DNA of 64,000 bases from Hyphomicrobiales bacterium (GCA_900472295.1 UCIA01000007.1:3686-67685); one strand, 5' to 3'. Counted from the first letter of the stretch, positions 1 through 7,306 are shown. The notes: generated by a model not told the origin, from the sequence alone. Numbers and translations are program-made.

Positions 1-44
1 CACAAGGGGAGAAGGCAAGAACGCCGCTAACCAAGGAGAACCAC

Positions 45-398
45 ATGTCCTATGTCGATGGTTTCTTGCTCGCCGTGCCCAAGGCAAAACTCGATGACTA
101 CAAGAAGCTGGCGCAAAAGGGTGGCGCCGTCTGGATGGAGCATGGCGCTCTGGCCTATGTCGAATGTATCGGCGACGACGTGCCCTATGGCGAGGTCACC
201 TCGTTTCCGCGCGCCGTGCAGGCCAAGGACGATGAGGTCGTCATTTTCTCATGGGTCGTCTATGCGTCGCGAGAAAGCCGCGACGCGGTGATGGCCAAGG
301 TGATGGCTGATCCACGTATGGATGCCGACTTGTCGACCATGCCCTTCGACGCCAAGCGCATGATCTTCGGCGGCTTCAAACCCTTCATGGAGCTTTGA
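45..398 (+). CDS. DUF1428 family protein
   Basis: This 117-residue protein matches the DUF1428 (YbaA-like) family in length and in the N-terminal pattern MSYVDGFLLAVP. The family is small, soluble and has a ferredoxin-like fold; its biochemical role is not established. The ATG has a good ribosome binding site (AGGAG, six bases upstream). There is no signal peptide or membrane segment. It is the first gene of the window and is followed by a palindromic repeat rather than by a co-directional gene. Family assignment is from recognised sequence pattern; function is unknown. Confidence 0.85.
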   Translation: MSYVDGFLLAVPKAKLDDYKKLAQKGGAVWMEHGALAYVECIGDDVPYGEVTSFPRAVQAKDDEVVIFSWVVYASRESRDAVMAKVMADPRMDADLSTMPFDAKRMIFGGFKPFMEL

Positions 399-410
399 CG
401 CACCCATCGC

Positions 411-597
411 TTCGTCATTCTAGGGCGGAGCAAGGAGCGAAGCTCCGTCGCGGAGACCCTAGAATCCATTCCGTGACATTCGTCGTGAAGTGCAGCGGTG
501 CAGAATTCTGGACCGTAGCAACGCCTGGAAGTCGCGGCATGGATCCTCGGGTCTGCGCTGCGTCGCTACGCTCCTTGCTCCGCCCGTGGATGACGAA
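411..597. repeat. Imperfect inverted repeat, about 65-bp arms
   Basis: The left arm (about 411-480) and the reverse complement of the right arm (about 531-597) align almost end to end. Both contain the core GGGCGGAGCAAGGAGCG and both end in a block resembling GGATCCATGCCGYGAC. The roughly 50-bp centre is not paired. It lies between the stop codon of the DUF1428 gene and the tail of the sulfotransferase gene. The arrangement is typical of dispersed intergenic palindromic repeats in rhizobial genomes (inference). It could form a long stem in RNA and act as a bidirectional transcription barrier. Confidence 0.75.
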
Positions 598-629
598 GCT
601 GGGAGGCCTCAGCCAATCTGCGACGAGCT

Positions 630-2264
630 CTAGTCCAGTCTATCCAGCAGCGGCTTCAGCCGGTCGCCATAGCGCTTCCACAGATCGATCGAGCCCTGAT
701 ACATCGGCTGGCGCACTTGCGCGGCCGAGGCCGTGCGCACCGGACGGTCGGTCTCGTGGAACGACAGCGCCTTGTCGTCCCAGGACAGGCCGAGATGGGC
801 GATCAGCGCCCGCGTCTGCGCTTCCTGGTCGGCGACGAAATCCTCGTAGCGCACGTCGTGGACGACACCCGGCAGAACAGCATGCCAATGCGCCATAATG
901 TCGGTGTAGATGTTGTGGAAGTCGGCGAGCTCGCCCAGATCATAGCCGTAGCGGTGGTTGTCGCCGCGGAAATGCACCTTGTAGATCGAAAGGCAGGTCG
1001 CCGCCGCATCGCGCGCGCAGTGGATGATCTTGGCTTTCGGCAGCATCATATGGATGAAGCCGATGAGCAGGAAGTTGCCGGGCATCTTGTCGGTGACATG
1101 CCGGAAGTTGGGATAGCGGGCATGCAGCATGTCGAGATAGGCTTGGCCCGCCTCGGCAAACTCGGCGTCGGATACATCAGCCAGTCCCCAGGGAAAACCG
1201 CCCGGCATGGTCAGCGGAAATTGCCTGCCGACCGCGGTTTTCAACATGCTGAGCTCGCCGGCGCCATAGACTTGTGGATGGCTGGCGATGATCTGTTCGA
1301 CCAGCGTGGTGCCGGAGCGCGGCATGCCGACGACGAAGATCGGCGTGTCGTCGGAGATCGCACTTGGCTTGTGCTTTTCGAAAAAGCCGGCGTCGAACAC
1401 CGTCTTCATCGCATCGAATTCGGCCCGCGTCCTGACCGGATCATAATCGATGCCCTTGCGGCGGATCGCATTGCCTTCAGCGAAATAGTCGAAGGCCCTG
1501 TTGTAGTCCTTCAAATCGTCATTGGCCTTGCCGAGACCGAATGACAGCTGCATGCGCGCCAGGCTGTCGGCCGGTGCCTTGGCATGCTGGGCCTCCATGC
1601 CGGCGAGTTCACTGTCGCGCTCCTTCTGGCGCTTGACCTGCGTCAGCATCAGCCAGGCTTTGGCCATGCCTGGCGTGATCGCCAGCGCTTGCCGGAACAG
1701 GTCGGCCGCTTCATCAAGCTTGCCTTTTTCCATCAGCCCAACGCCGAGCCCATGCAACAGGTCGGCATCTTTCGGCCGGATCGTCAGCGCCTCGCGGAAG
1801 GTCGCCAGCGACTCTTCAAGACGCCCGGCCTCCTGCAGGGTTTCCGCAAGCCCGATGCTGGCGCGGACATGGAAAGGATTGCGCCCGACTGTGCCACGAT
1901 AGATCTTTTCGGCCTCCTCGAACTGGCCGAGTTGCTTCAGCGCCGAACCGAGATTGTCGCGCGCCGCGAGCTGGTCAGGCTTTAGATCGACCGCGCCGCG
2001 GAAGAAATCGACGGCCGCGGCGATGCGGCCGAGATCGCGCATCACCGTGCCGAGATTGTTGAGGAAATCGGGATTCTTCGGCTGCAGGCGCACCGACTGT
2101 TCGATCAGCTCCAGCCCTTCGGCGCTGCGTCCGGTCTGGTGCAGCAGCAGGCCGAGGAAATGCGCCGCCGCCGCGTGATTTCCCTTGCGCGCCAGAACCT
2201 GCCGGTAGAGCGTCTCGGCTTCCTGTCGGCGCCCGGCCTGATGCATTTGCAGTGCCTGCTGCAC
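630..2264 (-). CDS. TPR-repeat sulfotransferase-domain protein
   Basis: The protein has about seven tetratricopeptide repeats (residues 1-230), with TPR signatures such as FLNNLGTVMRDLGR and ARDNLGSALKQLGQ. A C-terminal sulfotransferase domain follows (about 305-544). Its PAPS-binding loop is VVGMPRSGTT at about 311-320, and a second motif, IHCARDAAATCLSIY, resembles the 3'-phosphate-binding region. It probably transfers sulfate from PAPS to an unidentified acceptor; the TPR part probably binds a partner. The start used is a GTG at 2264. The same frame stays open upstream to about 2394 and encodes a plausible Gly/Pro-rich stretch, but has no ATG there, so the N-terminus is uncertain. Confidence 0.85.
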   Translation of the reverse strand: MQQALQMHQAGRRQEAETLYRQVLARKGNHAAAAHFLGLLLHQTGRSAEGLELIEQSVRLQPKNPDFLNNLGTVMRDLGRIAAAVDFFRGAVDLKPDQLAARDNLGSALKQLGQFEEAEKIYRGTVGRNPFHVRASIGLAETLQEAGRLEESLATFREALTIRPKDADLLHGLGVGLMEKGKLDEAADLFRQALAITPGMAKAWLMLTQVKRQKERDSELAGMEAQHAKAPADSLARMQLSFGLGKANDDLKDYNRAFDYFAEGNAIRRKGIDYDPVRTRAEFDAMKTVFDAGFFEKHKPSAISDDTPIFVVGMPRSGTTLVEQIIASHPQVYGAGELSMLKTAVGRQFPLTMPGGFPWGLADVSDAEFAEAGQAYLDMLHARYPNFRHVTDKMPGNFLLIGFIHMMLPKAKIIHCARDAAATCLSIYKVHFRGDNHRYGYDLGELADFHNIYTDIMAHWHAVLPGVVHDVRYEDFVADQEAQTRALIAHLGLSWDDKALSFHETDRPVRTASAAQVRQPMYQGSIDLWKRYGDRLKPLLDRLD

Positions 2265-2475
2265 ATACTGGTCGAGGCCCGGCGGCGGCTGACCGCCAGC
2301 TCCAGCACCCGCCGCTCTTCTCTGATCTCTATTGATGGGAAACCTGCCGTGTTTTGTCCGCTTGCCGCGATCTAGGCTATCGGCGCTGCAGGTTCAAGGG
2401 AAGAGTGGGCTCGCCAGGGGCGCGGACCTCTTCGAAACCTCTGTGGCTGAAGCAATTCCAGGAAAAGTGTGACGT

Positions 2476-2658
2476 TCAGATCAGCCGGTTGCTCTCGGCA
2501 AGCCGGCGCTCCCGCCGCAGCGTTCCGTCGGTGTCGGCGATCTTGCGCCGTGCAGCCTCGTCACTCCTTATCGTCAGGCGCACCGACATGGCTTTCGGGA
2601 ACGCGATGATTGGCTTGACCGCTACGGTCGGCCTGTCCGGCGTTTTCATGAATCTCAA
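2476..2658 (-). CDS. Small hypothetical protein
   Basis: This 60-codon frame starts at TTG, six bases after a GGGAG ribosome binding site; an internal ATG at 2649 is an alternative start. Third positions are mostly G or C, as in neighbouring real genes, which supports coding. The product is basic, with many Arg residues in the C-terminal half, and no signal peptide or membrane segment. I do not recognise the family. It is divergent from the AT-rich region that follows. The overlapping plus-strand frame has unconvincing composition and was rejected. Confidence 0.45.
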   Translation of the reverse strand: MRFMKTPDRPTVAVKPIIAFPKAMSVRLTIRSDEAARRKIADTDGTLRRERRLAESNRLI

Positions 2659-2802
2659 AGTTTTCTCCCTTTCAGCAAAAATAAAATCAGACGCAAGGGT
2701 ATTATTCCGGTGCGCAGTCGATAAAAAATTTGTTGATATGATTTCATCCTAGCAGTTTTATCCAAGATTTATATGCGATAAATTTTTAAATCGGCCGAAT
2801 CG

Positions 2803-2817
2803 AGATAGAAACTATCT
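2803..2817. promoter_or_regulatory. Perfect palindrome, candidate operator
   Basis: AGATAG-aaa-CTATCT is a perfect 6-bp dyad around a three-base centre inside the AT-rich gap. The motif GAATCG occurs on both sides of it. The geometry suits a dimeric DNA-binding protein. No cognate regulator is adjacent, so its partner is unknown. Confidence 0.35.
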
Positions 2818-3011
2818 TGAATCGGACACGATTTACGTCTACATATCATGAGATCGTTTTTGGCCAAGCTTGGCACATTGTAGTGTCACAGCCGCGAGTC
2901 CGCTGCCAATCTGCAACTGATCTGATCCGGCAAAATTTGATGAACGCTGACCACGGATGTACTGGCAGCTCTCGAAAGACGCCGATTTCCAGCGATTGCC
3001 GGAAATAGGAA

Positions 3012-3036
3012 AGCGGGGGCTTGTCCCCGCTTTTTT
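3012..3036 (+). terminator. Rho-independent terminator, orphan
   Basis: The stem AGCGGGG / CCCCGCT has a six-base loop (GCTTGT) and runs into six T residues. It is a classical intrinsic terminator on the plus strand, but no recognisable plus-strand protein gene precedes it. The next gene starts only about 60 bases downstream. Confidence 0.8.
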
Positions 3037-3093
3037 GCTGCCAACGCCTACGCCTGATGCCGGAAAACATCAGGCGGAACCAGAGCCAAGCCA

Positions 3094-3363
3094 ATGCCGG
3101 AGCGCACCACCCATTCCATCGCCCATTTCGCAGCACCCTTCGTGCTCGGCGGGCTGGAGGGGCAATTGCCTGCCGGCGACTATGACATCGATCACGACGA
3201 AGAGCTGATCGAGGGCATGTCGCGGCTTGCCTGGCGTCGCGTCGCCACCTTCATCCATGTGCCGGCAAGGGCAGTGAAGAACCCGACCACCAGCCAGCTT
3301 GTCGCCATCGACTATCTCGAACTCGAAACAGCGCTGAGGCGCGACCAGGAGAACGCAGCATGA
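3094..3363 (+). CDS. Conserved hypothetical protein (89 aa)
   Basis: A small soluble acidic protein with no signal peptide or membrane segment; I recognise no named domain. The sequence has a clear protein-like core (FVLGGLEGQLPAGDYDID; MSRLAWRRVATFIHVPA). Its stop overlaps the start of the next gene in an ATGA, so the two are translationally coupled. It is the first of three consecutive small plus-strand genes (3094-3819). Composition and coupling support a real gene; function is unknown. Confidence 0.7.
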   Translation: MPERTTHSIAHFAAPFVLGGLEGQLPAGDYDIDHDEELIEGMSRLAWRRVATFIHVPARAVKNPTTSQLVAIDYLELETALRRDQENAA

Positions 3364-3641
3364 TCCGCTTCCAGCAGAATGCGCGTCCGCGCACCGACAC
3401 GCCCTCGCACCTCTTCGCTATCGGCCAGACCGTGCGCATGAAGAGCCGCACCGGTCTCGCCCAGAAGGCTGCGGAGTTGTTCCAGATTAAGAGCAGGCTG
3501 CCGGTCAAGGACGGCTCGCCGCAATACCGGATCCGCAGCGAGCACGAGACTTATGAGCGCGTCACCACGGAAGACAATCTCGAAGTGGCCGACGATCCGG
3601 TTGCTGCCAACCCGGTTGTTGCCAACAGCCAGGTCGTTTGA
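3360..3641 (+). CDS. Conserved hypothetical protein (93 aa)
   Basis: The start overlaps the preceding stop by four bases (ATGA). The protein has a central SH3-like-looking stretch: FAIGQTVRMKSRTG, followed by YRIRSEHETYERVTTEDNL. This pattern recurs in short rhizobial proteins of unknown function. A low-complexity tail (VVANPVVANSQVV-like) follows. No signal peptide or membrane segment is seen. Operon position links it to 3094-3363, but no function can be assigned. Confidence 0.7.
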   Translation: MIRFQQNARPRTDTPSHLFAIGQTVRMKSRTGLAQKAAELFQIKSRLPVKDGSPQYRIRSEHETYERVTTEDNLEVADDPVAANPVVANSQVV

Positions 3642-3681
3642 AATCCCGGCAAACCAAGCCAACACGCAGCAGGAGCAGTCC

Positions 3682-3819
3682 ATGTCCAAGGGTCAACAGC
3701 GAAGCAACCGCGAAACGCGCAAACCGAAGAAGGACAAGGTCGTGGCCAAACCCGCCGCCCCCTTCGGTTCGTCGGTCAAGCAGGCGGAGAGCGGCATGAA
3801 GCCGAAATCCAAGGGCTGA
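3682..3819 (+). CDS. Small Lys-rich hypothetical protein (45 aa)
   Basis: The peptide begins MSKGQQRSNRETRKPKKDK and is very basic, with a short Ala/Pro segment and a Lys-rich C-terminus. Such peptides are common short hypothetical genes in rhizobia. The start is chosen because AGGAG lies just upstream of the ATG; the frame is open further upstream but has no good start there. It lies 40 bases after the previous gene and is followed by a hairpin. A nucleic-acid-binding role would fit the charge but is only a guess. Confidence 0.65.
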   Translation: MSKGQQRSNRETRKPKKDKVVAKPAAPFGSSVKQAESGMKPKSKG

Positions 3820-3826
3820 TTATCCA

Positions 3827-3847
3827 GGGGGCGCCTCGTGCGCCCCT
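3827..3847 (+). terminator. Likely intrinsic terminator
   Basis: The GC-rich stem GGGGCGC / GCGCCCC closes a five-base loop (CTCGT), with only a short T-containing tail. It follows the three-gene small-protein operon. The weak T tract lowers confidence. Confidence 0.45.
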
Positions 3848-3907
3848 TCCGTCACCTCAAGTGCAAGGCGACGGGTTACAAGCGCGCGCAACGCCACGGA
3901 GGCTTGC

Positions 3908-4126
3908 TTGACCTTCTTCATCGAGTTCTACCGCTCGCGCGACGCTGACGAAGCCACGCTCGACAAGGTGTCGCTGGACGCGCCGAACCTGCGCGCCGCC
4001 CTCCAGGGCGCCACTGCGTTGTTCCACAGCCTGGCCATGCCGCAGATTCCCGACCGCCTGCGCATCTGCGACGAAGATGGCACCGAGCTCTATGCCGGCC
4101 CCGCTGATGGGGCATATCCGGCATAG
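3908..4126 (+). CDS. Conserved hypothetical protein (72 aa)
   Basis: A TTG start is used, with CGGAGG five bases upstream. The product begins MTFFIEFYRSRDADEA and ends with DRLRICDEDGTELYAGPADG, a compact soluble acidic protein. I do not recognise a named family, although similar short proteins occur in rhizobia. It lies tail to tail with the Kazal-like lipoprotein gene. No signal peptide or membrane segment is present. Confidence 0.6.
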   Translation: MTFFIEFYRSRDADEATLDKVSLDAPNLRAALQGATALFHSLAMPQIPDRLRICDEDGTELYAGPADGAYPA

Positions 4127-4151
4127 GCAACGATCCCCGCTCCTTAAACGC

Positions 4152-4568
4152 TCAGCAAGGGCCGTCGTCGACCACACGATAGTCGGCGGCGCGAGCCTCG
4201 CAGGCGTTGGGGAAGGTGCGCATCTCGCCATGGCGACGGGCGCAGACCGGGGCGTATTCGCGGGTGCAGATTCTCGGCTCCTCGCCACCGCCGCCACCGC
4301 CTCCGCCGTCGCCACGGCAAGGGCCGTCACGCACGATACGGTAGCCCTCGCGCTCGGCAAGGCAGGCATTGGCAAAGGTCTGGCGATCGCCGCCGCGCCG
4401 CGCGCAGACCGGCTCATATTCCCTGGTGCAGAATTCCGGTCCCGGCCGCGGCGGGCGTGGACGCGGTCCGGGCCCGTCATCGACGACGACGGTGCAGGCC
4501 GCAAGAAGACCCGACAGGAAGAGGATGGCAAAACCCTGGCGCGAGAAGATTTTCGCAAGAAGTCTCAT
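4152..4568 (-). CDS. Lipoprotein with two Kazal-like domains
   Basis: The ATG at 4568 is preceded by GGGAGA and gives a 138-residue precursor. A signal peptide ends in a lipobox (SGLLAAC), so it should be a lipidated envelope protein. Two repeats follow, each with the pattern CTREYxPVCAR...F.NAC.A....Y..V.DGPC, which is the cysteine spacing of Kazal-type protease-inhibitor domains. They are joined by a Gly-rich linker. By family it may bind or inhibit serine proteases; this is inference. The frame stays open upstream, but the lipoprotein signal fixes the start. Confidence 0.75.
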   Translation of the reverse strand: MRLLAKIFSRQGFAILFLSGLLAACTVVVDDGPGPRPRPPRPGPEFCTREYEPVCARRGGDRQTFANACLAEREGYRIVRDGPCRGDGGGGGGGGEEPRICTREYAPVCARRHGEMRTFPNACEARAADYRVVDDGPC

Positions 4569-4857
4569 GACTATGTCTCCCTCGGGATCCCCGTCCCGGC
4601 GCAAAACGCGGCTTTCAATCCTCGCCATTCCCTTGCGAAATGCAACCCCTGTTTGCGGCGCGCCGGAGCCATGCGATGCCCTCGCCACGCCATCGTCTGG
4701 CGTTGGACTATATCCGCTGGACCATGCGTGGCCGGGCTCTGGCTGATGACCAGCTCAAGGGCCGGGTCTATCGAAGCGCCTGCGTTGGGATGCGTCGATG
4801 GTCGCGGCCCGCGGCGCTATCTTGCAACTATCACGTTTCCGTGCGATAGATTTTGTG

Positions 4858-4876
4858 TTCGGGCATTTGCGACCCG
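4858..4876 (+). promoter_or_regulatory. Shared csp upstream motif, copy 1
   Basis: TTCGGGCATTTGCGACCCG lies about 180 bases upstream of the first csp start. Its first 13 bases recur exactly upstream of the second csp gene, at 5565. CGGG and CCCG can pair around the TTT-containing loop. It is a candidate leader element, similar in concept to a cold box; this is inference. Confidence 0.45.
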
Positions 4877-4928
4877 GAGAGCGGAACGTTTTGGACGACC
4901 TTTCCCCGATACTGTGAATCTCTGACGG

Positions 4929-4951
4929 CCCCGTTTTCGGCGGGGGGTTTT
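4929..4951 (+). terminator. Possible leader terminator upstream of csp
   Basis: The stem CCCCG / CGGGG with a seven-base loop is followed by GG and four T residues. It sits between the shared csp motif and the csp start, so it could be a premature terminator in the leader. The stem is short, so this is tentative. Confidence 0.35.
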
Positions 4952-5054
4952 ACCATGCGCGAATGCAGGACTGCCGAAGCAACCACCGGGACTTGCCCAC
5001 GATGCCAGGCGGCGGGCAAACCACAAGACTGACACGGGTGAAGGAGTTTCCCCA

Positions 5055-5267
5055 ATGGCCCAGACCGGCACCGTTAAATTCTTCAACGCGACCAAAGGCT
5101 TCGGCTTCATCACGCCCGACGGCGGCGCCAAGGATGTGTTCGTCCATATATCCGCGATCGAGGCTTCGGGCCTGCGTACCCTCGTCGACGGCCAGAAGGT
5201 CACCTTCGATGTTGAGCCCGACCGCATGGGCAAGGGCCCGAAGGCGGTCAATCTCAAGGCGGGCTGA
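5055..5267 (+). CDS. Cold-shock protein, CspA family (copy 1)
   Basis: A 70-residue single cold-shock domain with RNP1 (KGFGFITP) and RNP2 (VFVHI) intact. Proteins of this family bind single-stranded RNA or DNA and act as RNA chaperones. An AAGGAG precedes the ATG. It is closely related to the second copy at 5619, suggesting tandem duplication. A long leader with a shared motif and hairpin precedes it, and a strong terminator at 5356-5385 ends the unit, so it is monocistronic. Confidence 0.95.
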   Translation: MAQTGTVKFFNATKGFGFITPDGGAKDVFVHISAIEASGLRTLVDGQKVTFDVEPDRMGKGPKAVNLKAG

Positions 5268-5355
5268 ACCCGCGGTGCCCGCGCGCCCGTCAGGGCGCGC
5301 GAAAAAGCACTCAAAACGTGCTTGATCGGCTTTGTGAGCCGTTCCCGAGTTTTTG

Positions 5356-5385
5356 AAGGCGCGACGTTTCCCGTCGCGCCTTTTT
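5356..5385 (+). terminator. Rho-independent terminator of csp copy 1
   Basis: A perfect 11-bp stem (AAGGCGCGACG / CGTCGCGCCTT) with a five-base loop continues into a T run. Another perfect 8-bp GC hairpin at 5281-5300, without a T run, lies between it and the stop codon and may protect the 3' end. Confidence 0.85.
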
Positions 5386-5564
5386 CATGTCCGCCGAAGC
5401 CGGGCAAAGGATGCCCGACCAGTTCATCGAATAGCCGATCGCCAGAGCGACGGTCTGACTGGAATTGCCTTCGGCGCAACGATCTATTTTGAGGTCTTCG
5501 GCCATTACCACTGCCTACAAAACTTTCTCTTGCCGATAGCGCTAAAATAAAGGACAAATTTCCC

Positions 5565-5586
5565 TTCGGGCATTTGCCGGCCCGAA
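5565..5586 (+). promoter_or_regulatory. Shared csp upstream motif, copy 2
   Basis: TTCGGGCATTTGCCGGCCCGAA shares its first 13 bases with the element at 4858 and folds as TTCGGGC / GCCCGAA. It ends 32 bases upstream of the second csp start, so it lies in the leader or at the transcription start. Confidence 0.45.
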
Positions 5587-5618
5587 AATTGACTTTATGG
5601 GATCAAAGGGAGCTTCCC

Positions 5619-5831
5619 ATGCCGCAGACCGGCACCGTCAAATTCTTCAATCATGCCAAGGGCTTCGGCTTCATCACGCCGGACGACGGGCAGAAGGATG
5701 TCTTCGTCCACATTTCAGCCGTGCAGGCGTCGGGTCTTCCCGGTCTTGAGGATGGGCAGAAAGTCAGCTTCGACACTGAGCCGGACAAGCGCGGCAAGGG
5801 TCCGAAGGCCGTCAACCTGTCGGTCGGCTAA
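5619..5831 (+). CDS. Cold-shock protein, CspA family (copy 2)
   Basis: A 70-residue cold-shock domain nearly identical in plan to copy 1, with KGFGFITP and VFVHI nucleic-acid-binding motifs. The ATG at 5619 was chosen because it matches the length of copy 1 and follows an AAAGGGAG ribosome binding site; the open frame extends 45 bases further upstream. It presumably has the same RNA-chaperone role, with possibly different expression, since its leader is much shorter. Confidence 0.95.
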   Translation: MPQTGTVKFFNHAKGFGFITPDDGQKDVFVHISAVQASGLPGLEDGQKVSFDTEPDKRGKGPKAVNLSVG

Positions 5832-6025
5832 GCCGGCTCAAGACAGTCTGGACGGAGACTGACGAGGCGGATCGCCTTCCGCGAGCGTGTGGTTTTTGCC
5901 GCATGGACTGAACCATATCATCAAATTCCGTTCAGCCCCCGTTCAGCCACGGTCTCCTATTAATCCTCCCCAAGGCCGGACCGCATCCCCGAAAAACTAC
6001 CCGGGCCGGCACGAAGGAGACCAAA

Positions 6026-6442
6026 ATGAATCGCATCTTCAAGACCGCCATCCTGGGCGCCGCGCTTGCCGCGACCACGCTCGCCACCCTCCCCGCCGCC
6101 AACGCCGACGAATGGCGCCATCGCCATCATGGCCGCAACCATCACGGCGATGCACTCGCCGCCGGTGTCGTCGGCCTTGCGGCCGGCGCGCTGATCGCCG
6201 GAGCGCTGAGCAATCCGCAGCCGCGCTACAGCAACTATGACGACGACTACGACTACCGCGAAGTGCGGCCGGCGCCGCGCCGCTACTATGCCCAGCCGCG
6301 GGTGGTCTATGCCGACCGCTATGCCGAGCCGTGGACCCGTGACTGGTACGAGTACTGCTCGGACCGCTACCGGAGCTTCAATGCCCGCAGCGGCACGTTC
6401 ACCGGCAATGACGGCCAGCAGCATTTCTGCACCGCAAATTGA
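6026..6442 (+). CDS. BA14K family secreted protein
   Basis: A Sec signal peptide (residues 1-27, cleavage near PAANA-DE) leads to a His-rich segment and a short Gly/Ala hydrophobic stretch. The C-terminal BA14K motif follows: WYEYCSDRYRSFNARSGTF...HFC. Members are envelope-associated proteins in Rhizobiales; a Brucella homologue is an immunoreactive 14-kDa protein with lectin-like activity. The ATG has AAGGAG upstream. It ends in a bidirectional terminator. Biological role here is inferred only from family. Confidence 0.9.
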   Translation: MNRIFKTAILGAALAATTLATLPAANADEWRHRHHGRNHHGDALAAGVVGLAAGALIAGALSNPQPRYSNYDDDYDYREVRPAPRRYYAQPRVVYADRYAEPWTRDWYEYCSDRYRSFNARSGTFTGNDGQQHFCTAN

Positions 6443-6460
6443 GGCTTCCCTGCCCCAGAC

Positions 6461-6494
6461 AAAAAAGCGCTGACCGCAAGGCCAGCGCTTTTTT
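6461..6494. terminator. Bidirectional intrinsic terminator
   Basis: AAAAAAGCGCTG and CAGCGCTTTTTT flank a ten-base centre. The stem has A on one side and T on the other, so it can end transcription of the BA14K gene (plus) and the MBL-fold gene (minus). Confidence 0.85.
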
Positions 6495-6527
6495 GTTGTT
6501 CAGCGTTAATGCGCCCTGCACGGGAGT

Positions 6528-7166
6528 TTAAGTCAGGAACGGATTGGTCCGCCGCTCTTCTCCAAAACGGCCGCCCGGGCCATGGCCGCAGATGAAGCCG
6601 ATGTCGTCGCCCAGCGGCAGAAGCTTGTCCTTGATCGAGGTGATCAGCGCCGCATGGTCGCCGCCCGGCAAATCGGTGCGGCCGACCGAGCCGCGAAACA
6701 GCACGTCGCCGACATGGGCGAACTTCGCCGCCCGGTTGTAATAGACGACATGGCCCGGCGCATGGCCGGGGCAATGCAGCACCTCGAACACATGCGAGCC
6801 GAACGACACCGTCTCGCCCTCTGCGAGAAACCGGTCGGGCACGCAGTTGCGCACCCCGGCAATGCCGTATTGCTGGCCCTGCCTCTCGAGATTGTCGAGC
6901 AACATCTTGTCGGCTTCATGCGGGCCGATGATCTCGACGCCGAGCGCCTCTTTCAGCTCCATGGCGCCACCGGCATGGTCGATATGGCCGTGCGTAATCC
7001 AAATCGCGCCGGCCGTTATCCCATTGTCCTTCAACACCGCCAGCACCTTGTCGATGTCGCCGCCCGGATCGACGACGACGCCATGCTTGTCATCCATGTC
7101 GAACAGGATGGTGCAGTTCTGCTGGAAGGGCGTGACCGGGACGATGCCGGCATTGAGCTGACCCAT
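6528..7166 (-). CDS. MBL-fold metallo-hydrolase, glyoxalase II-like
   Basis: A 212-residue metallo-beta-lactamase-fold enzyme with the metal motif THGHIDHAGG and later conserved residues (CPGHAPGH, HVGDVLFRGSVGRTD, ICGHGPGG). This pattern is typical of the YcbL / glyoxalase II-like subgroup, which hydrolyses thioesters. The substrate here is not known. The ATG at 7166 aligns with family N-termini (GIVPVTPFQQNC); upstream extension is unlikely. It shares a terminator with the BA14K gene. Confidence 0.88.
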   Translation of the reverse strand: MGQLNAGIVPVTPFQQNCTILFDMDDKHGVVVDPGGDIDKVLAVLKDNGITAGAIWITHGHIDHAGGAMELKEALGVEIIGPHEADKMLLDNLERQGQQYGIAGVRNCVPDRFLAEGETVSFGSHVFEVLHCPGHAPGHVVYYNRAAKFAHVGDVLFRGSVGRTDLPGGDHAALITSIKDKLLPLGDDIGFICGHGPGGRFGEERRTNPFLT

Positions 7167-7257
7167 GATTGTCCTTTCGCTGTGTCTCCCGTGATGTAGA
7201 GGCACGGGCGGGCAACGTCCACAGTTCCACGACATCCAGGCAGACCCTGAAACGGAA

Positions 7258-7281
7258 ATGGGCGGCCCAACGGCCGCCCAT
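7258..7281 (-). terminator. Likely terminator of the glycine-rich protein gene
   Basis: A perfect 10-bp stem (ATGGGCGGCC / GGCCGCCCAT) with a four-base loop lies just past the stop codon at 7307 on the minus strand. The T tract is weak (TTCC), so it may be only partly effective. Confidence 0.5.
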
Positions 7282-7306
7282 ATGACGAAGCCTGAGATTT
7301 CGAGGC

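Larger units (their letters stand above)
2659..3093. other. AT-rich intergenic region, possible sRNA locus
   Basis: This 435-base gap is much richer in A and T (especially 2680-2880) than its surroundings. It holds a perfect dyad at 2803-2817 and ends in a strong plus-strand terminator at 3012-3036. I found no convincing protein gene: frames at 2817 and 2957 lack ribosome binding sites and family resemblance. The promoter-like AT-rich stretch followed by an orphan terminator suggests a small RNA transcribed rightwards. Confidence 0.5.
4569..5054. other. Intergenic region with csp leader elements
   Basis: This 486-base gap separates the divergent lipoprotein and cold-shock genes. The left 280 bases are GC-rich and show no convincing gene. 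The right part holds a motif shared with the second csp gene (4858-4876), a hairpin followed by T residues (4929-4951), and the ribosome binding site of the first csp gene. Confidence 0.5.

Noticed and set aside
2354..2752. Plus-strand 132-codon frame
   Set aside because: Arg/Ser-rich shadow composition, no ribosome binding site, and it overlaps a better minus-strand candidate.
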